64,000 nt of DNA, taken from positions 186,001 through 250,000 of the forward strand of contig NZ_FXYY01000002.1 of NCBI RefSeq assembly GCF_900169165.1, in the 5' to 3' direction. A model generated the notes under the pieces. The model saw only the letters and a program-made list of their open reading frames with translations. It was not told the DNA's origin and searched no databases. How positions within the stretch are numbered: position 1 is the stretch's first letter; each line of letters opens with the position of its first letter. Positions 60,569 to 64,000 of this stretch are shown here, piece after piece. Source of the DNA: Brevibacterium linens ATCC 9172. Its GTDB lineage: Bacteria > Actinomycetota > Actinomycetes > Actinomycetales > Brevibacteriaceae. Both the position numbers and the translations under genes were made by a program.

Positions 60569-63487
60569 ATGGCGACCAGAACGACTTCCCCCGCTTCTGG
60601 TTCCGGGAAACGCACAGCGCGCAAAAACGCTGGTCGGTCCGGTCAAGCGGGGACCGAAGAACCCGGGACAAACGTTGTCACCGGTGCATGGAGGGGAGTG
60701 GCCCACATGGCCGGAAACCGTGCGCGAAAGACTCTCAGCGACGAACCGACCGATCAATCACCGACGAAGCGGGACGGCACAGCCTTCTTCCTCATCGGAC
60801 TCTCGATCATCATCGCCGCCTTCGAATGGTGGAACATCCCCGGCGCGATGAGCGACGCCGTCCGCGGAATCGTCGAAGGCACCTTCGGCCGAGTGGCACT
60901 CGCCCTGCCGGTGGTCTTCACCTGCTATGCGATCCGCCTGTTCCTGCGCGGCGACGACAACCGCGGCAACAACCGCATCCTCATCGGGATGATCTTCGGT
61001 CTGCTCGCCGCCTCGGGGCTGGCCCATATCGCCGCCGGCAACCCGACCTTCACGAACTCTCGCGAAGCCATGGCCAACGGGGGAGGCGCGCTCGGATTCG
61101 TCGTGTCCTCGCCGCTGGTCATCGCGACGACCGTCTACGTCGCCGTGCCGCTGCTCGTCCTCCTCGGGCTGTTCTCCCTGCTCGTGGTCACCGCAACACC
61201 GGTGCGCGCGATTCCCCGCCGACTCACCGACCTGTACTACCGACTCACCGGCGGTGCCCGACCCGCAGCCGACGCCGAGGCGGCCGAGACCAAACAGTCC
61301 GACCTCGTTGCCGAGAACGGCCGCACCTCCGACCTCAAACCCGTCATGGGCGCCAAGCGCCGCAGTCGCAAGAAGAAGACCGAGATCCCGGATGCCGACT
61401 CGGATGCCGCCGCCGACGACACCGCCACGAAGGCCTACGACAAGGCGTACATCCACGAGAACGACGTCAGCGACGAAGAGGCCGACACCACCCGGATCGA
61501 GACCAGCCCGGAGCCGAAGCTCAAGCCCGGCCAGCGCCGCCCCACCAAGGCCGAACGCGAGATGGCCGAGCTGAAGAAGACCATCGGGATGGACGACGAT
61601 GCCGCGAACCAGGCGAAGAAGTCCGAGCCGGCTGCCGCCTCGGCGCCGGTGCCGATCACGAACGCACCCGCACCTCCGCCCACGGAGCAGCTGCCCGAAC
61701 GCGTCGAGCAGCTCACCCTGGCCGGCGACGTCACCTACACCCTGCCCGCCTCCGACAACCTCCAACCCGGACCTCCCGCCAAGGAACGCTCCGAGGCCAA
61801 CGACCGTGTCGTCGAAGCCCTGCGCGATGTGCTCGAGCAGTTCAAGATCGACGCCGAGGTCACCGGCTTCTCCCGCGGACCGACGGTCACCCGCTACGAG
61901 GTGGAGCTCGGCGCCGGCACGAAGGTCGAGAAGGTCACGGCACTATCGAAGAACATCGCCTACGCCGTGGCCAGCGCCGATGTGCGCATCCTCTCGCCGA
62001 TCCCCGGCAAGAAGGCCATCGGCATCGAGATCCCGAACACCGACCGCGAGAATGTCGCCCTCGGCGACGTGCTGCGCTCGAAGGCCGCCCGCAAGACCGA
62101 CCACCCCATGGTCATGGGCGTGGGCAAGGACGTCGAAGGCGGATTCGTCGTCGCCGATCTGTCGAAGATGCCCCACCTGCTCGTCGCCGGTGCCACCGGT
62201 GCCGGTAAGTCGAGCTTCGTCAACTCCATGATCACCTCGATCATGATGCGCGCGACCCCCGACGAGGTCCGCATGATCCTCGTCGACCCCAAGCGCGTCG
62301 AGCTGACGATCTACGAAGGCATCCCGCACCTGATCACCCCGATCATCACGAATCCGAAGAAGGCCGCCGAGGCACTCGAATGGGTCGTGCGCGAAATGGA
62401 CGCCCGCTACGACGACCTCGCGCACTACGGCTTCAAACACGTCAAGGAGTTCAACAAAGCCGTTCGCGAAGGTCGGATCCACCCGCCCGCCGGCTCCGAG
62501 CGCGTCCTCCAGCCCTACCCGTACCTGCTGGTCGTCGTCGACGAGCTCGCCGACCTCATGATGGTCGCCCCGCGCGACGTCGAAGCCTCGATCCAGCGCA
62601 TCACGCAGCTGGCCCGTGCCGCCGGCATCCACCTGATCCTCGCCACGCAGCGACCCAGCGTCGACGTCGTAACCGGCCTCATCAAGGCCAATGTGCCCTC
62701 ACGTCTGGCGTTCGCGACCTCATCGCTGGCCGACTCGCGAGTCGTGCTCGACCAGCCCGGCGCGGAGAAGCTCATCGGACAGGGTGACGCGCTGTTCCTG
62801 CCGATGGGTGCGGCCAAACCGATGCGCGTCCAGGGAGCCTGGGTCAACGAGTCCGAGATCGAGAAGGTCGTCGAGCACGTCAAGAGCCAGCTGACCCCGA
62901 ACTACCGCGAAGACGTGGCCGTCGAAGCACCGAAGAAGCAGATCGACGAGGACATCGGAGACGACCTCGAACTGTTGCTCCAGGCGATCGAACAGGTCGT
63001 GACCACGCAGTTCGGATCGACCTCGATGCTCCAGCGCAAGCTGCGCGTCGGCTTCGCCAAGGCCGGTCGCCTCATGGACCTCATGGAGTCCCGCGGCATC
63101 GTCGGACCCTCCGAGGGATCGAAGGCCCGCGATGTGCTCGTGCGCCCCGACGATCTGCCCGGCACCCTGGCCATCATCAAGGGCGAGACCCCGCCCGACG
63201 GTGATTCGTCCGGCGCGGCGGCCGACGCCCCGACCGACGGGGGCCAGGGCCACGGCCAGTCCGGATCCGGGCACGCGTCGGCGGCCGGGGACTACGACGA
63301 GGAGTTCGACGACGACTACGGGAACACCTCCCACGGCTCGGCGTCGTCCAGCTCAGCATCGTCCGACCGATACGCGAACGGAGTCGGCCATGCCGGCGAC
63401 CTCACCGTCGGCGACGTCGACCCGGAGACCGGGCTCGAGGTCGTCGAAGCTGCAGGAGAGGACGCCTGGCAGCTCACCGGCCGCTGA
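60569..63487 (+). CDS. ftsK: DNA translocase FtsK/SpoIIIE
   Basis: A 972-residue septal DNA translocase that pumps chromosome termini during division. Four N-terminal membrane helices (about 70–210) are followed by an acidic/Ala-Pro linker (210–430), then the motor: alpha/beta domains with Walker A GATGAGKSSFV (about 540–547), VDPKRVELTIYEGIPHL, and LVVVDELADLMM (Walker B), and the gamma winged helix (about 795–865, FGSTSMLQRKLRVGFAKAGRLMD) that reads polar DNA sequences. A Gly/Ser/Asp-rich tail follows. The ATG at 60569 is preferred over 60560 because of GAGAG upstream. Confidence 0.96.
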   Translation: MATRTTSPASGSGKRTARKNAGRSGQAGTEEPGTNVVTGAWRGVAHMAGNRARKTLSDEPTDQSPTKRDGTAFFLIGLSIIIAAFEWWNIPGAMSDAVRGIVEGTFGRVALALPVVFTCYAIRLFLRGDDNRGNNRILIGMIFGLLAASGLAHIAAGNPTFTNSREAMANGGGALGFVVSSPLVIATTVYVAVPLLVLLGLFSLLVVTATPVRAIPRRLTDLYYRLTGGARPAADAEAAETKQSDLVAENGRTSDLKPVMGAKRRSRKKKTEIPDADSDAAADDTATKAYDKAYIHENDVSDEEADTTRIETSPEPKLKPGQRRPTKAEREMAELKKTIGMDDDAANQAKKSEPAAASAPVPITNAPAPPPTEQLPERVEQLTLAGDVTYTLPASDNLQPGPPAKERSEANDRVVEALRDVLEQFKIDAEVTGFSRGPTVTRYEVELGAGTKVEKVTALSKNIAYAVASADVRILSPIPGKKAIGIEIPNTDRENVALGDVLRSKAARKTDHPMVMGVGKDVEGGFVVADLSKMPHLLVAGATGAGKSSFVNSMITSIMMRATPDEVRMILVDPKRVELTIYEGIPHLITPIITNPKKAAEALEWVVREMDARYDDLAHYGFKHVKEFNKAVREGRIHPPAGSERVLQPYPYLLVVVDELADLMMVAPRDVEASIQRITQLARAAGIHLILATQRPSVDVVTGLIKANVPSRLAFATSSLADSRVVLDQPGAEKLIGQGDALFLPMGAAKPMRVQGAWVNESEIEKVVEHVKSQLTPNYREDVAVEAPKKQIDEDIGDDLELLLQAIEQVVTTQFGSTSMLQRKLRVGFAKAGRLMDLMESRGIVGPSEGSKARDVLVRPDDLPGTLAIIKGETPPDGDSSGAAADAPTDGGQGHGQSGSGHASAAGDYDEEFDDDYGNTSHGSASSSSASSDRYANGVGHAGDLTVGDVDPETGLEVVEAAGEDAWQLTGR

Positions 63488-63508
63488 TCCGATCCGAACC
63501 CCACCCCT

Positions 63509-63550
63509 CGCCGAGGCGGCTCACCGTTGCGACGGTGCGCCGCCTCGGCG
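63509..63550. terminator. ftsK terminator hairpin built from a pair of the iterated words
   Basis: CGCCGAGGCGG (63509–63519) and CCGCCTCGGCG (63540–63550) are perfect complements; inside them CACCGT (63522–63527) pairs with ACGGTG (63532–63537) around TGCG. It follows the ftsK stop by 21 bases and shows the iterated 9-mer and its complement used as a stem. Confidence 0.8.
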
Positions 63551-63612
63551 ATTGTCGTCGTGAATCTCATGGTTGGAATGATCTGCTCAGCTCACTCCGA
63601 TAGGCTGGATGC

Positions 63613-64000
63613 GTGAACGATCGAATCGAGGCCGGAGCCTCCCAGCAGCCCGCAGCGGAACCGAGTCCGTGGAACATTCCGAACGCACTCACGGTGCTGC
63701 GCATCATCATGGTGCCCCTGTTCCTCGTGCTCCTGCTGACCGACGGCGGCAGCGATGTGACCCTGCGCTGGTGGGCGCTCGTCGTGTTCCTGCTGGCCAT
63801 GTTCACCGACTTCGTCGACGGCTACCTGGCCAGGCGGAACAACCTCATCACGAACTTCGGCAAGATCGCCGATCCCATCGCTGACAAATCGCTCATGGCA
63901 GCCGCGCTCATCGGTCTGGCGATCATCGCCGAACTGCCCTGGTGGGTGCCCGTGATCATCCTCGTGCGCGAATTCGGCATCACCGTGCTGCGGTTCTTCA
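63613..64000 (+). CDS. pgsA: CDP-diacylglycerol–glycerol-3-phosphate 3-phosphatidyltransferase, N-terminal part
   Basis: The frame opens at the GTG at 63613 and runs off the window after 129 codons. After a 20-residue variable start comes WNIPNALTVLRIIMVPLF, the typical first helix of PgsA, and then the CDP-alcohol phosphotransferase signature D-x2-D-G-x2-A-R-x8-G-x3-D-x3-D in DFVDGYLARR…FGKIADPIADK. It makes phosphatidylglycerol phosphate at the membrane. The ftsK–pgsA order is conserved in Actinobacteria. The C-terminal helices are outside the window. Confidence 0.9.
   Translation, partial: MNDRIEAGASQQPAAEPSPWNIPNALTVLRIIMVPLFLVLLLTDGGSDVTLRWWALVVFLLAMFTDFVDGYLARRNNLITNFGKIADPIADKSLMAAALIGLAIIAELPWWVPVIILVREFGITVLRFF

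Noticed and set aside
1-64000. The iterated CCGAGGCGG word considered as KOPS or Chi
   Set aside because: Both orientations occur at similar frequency on the + strand in the hand count, whereas KOPS and Chi are strongly strand-biased. Genome-scale skew was not testable here.

Overview
The window is a 64 kb, high-G+C (roughly two-thirds G+C by eye) actinobacterial chromosome segment. The backbone gene order dxr–rseP–ispG–GNAT, proS–(DUF4439)–rimP–nusA–ylxR–infB–rbfA–truB–ribF–rpsO–pnp–M16 peptidase, dapB, dapA–rnj and ftsK–pgsA is the order known from many Actinobacteria (compare dxr–rip1–ispG–Rv2867c and proS–Rv2844–rimP–nusA–infB–rbfA in Mycobacterium). Together with the catabolic gene mix it fits a Micrococcales member, Brevibacterium-like by my inference. 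No tRNA, rRNA, CRISPR array, phage or transposase gene was seen.

Layout. 1–7082: start of an acyl-CoA dehydrogenase, then the MEP isoprenoid genes dxr and ispG around the site-2 protease rseP, with a reverse-strand serine hydrolase inserted, and a GNAT protein. 7085–13344: a coupled S4/NUDIX-wHTH pair, proS, a TSUP permease, an APH(6)-like kinase and a DUF4439 lipoprotein. 13536–23668: the translation/transcription cluster (rimP, nusA, ylxR, infB, rbfA, truB, ribF, rpsO), interrupted by a secreted M15-like hydrolase with its own promoter region and by a SatD pair. 23669–27655: a long pnp leader, pnp and an M16 peptidase with an unclear start. 27732–34629: an accessory catabolic module (TetR, amino-acid dehydrogenase-like protein, NDP-forming acyl-CoA ligase, TPP enzyme carrying an in-frame TAG, acyl-CoA dehydrogenase). 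34841–46024: sodA, dapB, membrane proteins, a zinc peptidase, an old-yellow-enzyme-type Fe-S flavoprotein with its TetR, a GNAT–AAA fusion, dapA and RNase J. 46347–60074: organic-acid use (lactate/glycolate permease, malate synthase, GlcE-like flavoprotein, CitMHS citrate transporter with a CitA/CitB-type two-component system), then an ArsR/MFS/methyltransferase locus and a lipoprotein. 60569–64000: ftsK and the start of pgsA.

Regulation and non-coding DNA. Several local regulators have good palindromic candidate operators (21221, 28390, 39147, 48389, and three sites at 57738–57823). Convergent or terminal gene ends carry strong hairpins. Two dispersed 56–62 bp palindromes (11268 and 35476) are related by compensatory changes.

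The most unusual non-gene signal is a G/C-rich 9-mer, CCGAGGCGG or its complement. I counted about 50 occurrences by hand on both strands, in several frames and in non-coding DNA, often inside linker-like insertions of proteins. A longer 15-mer form is present exactly five times. The strongest gene-level oddity is the amber codon at codon 17 of the otherwise full-length TPP enzyme in the catabolic module.
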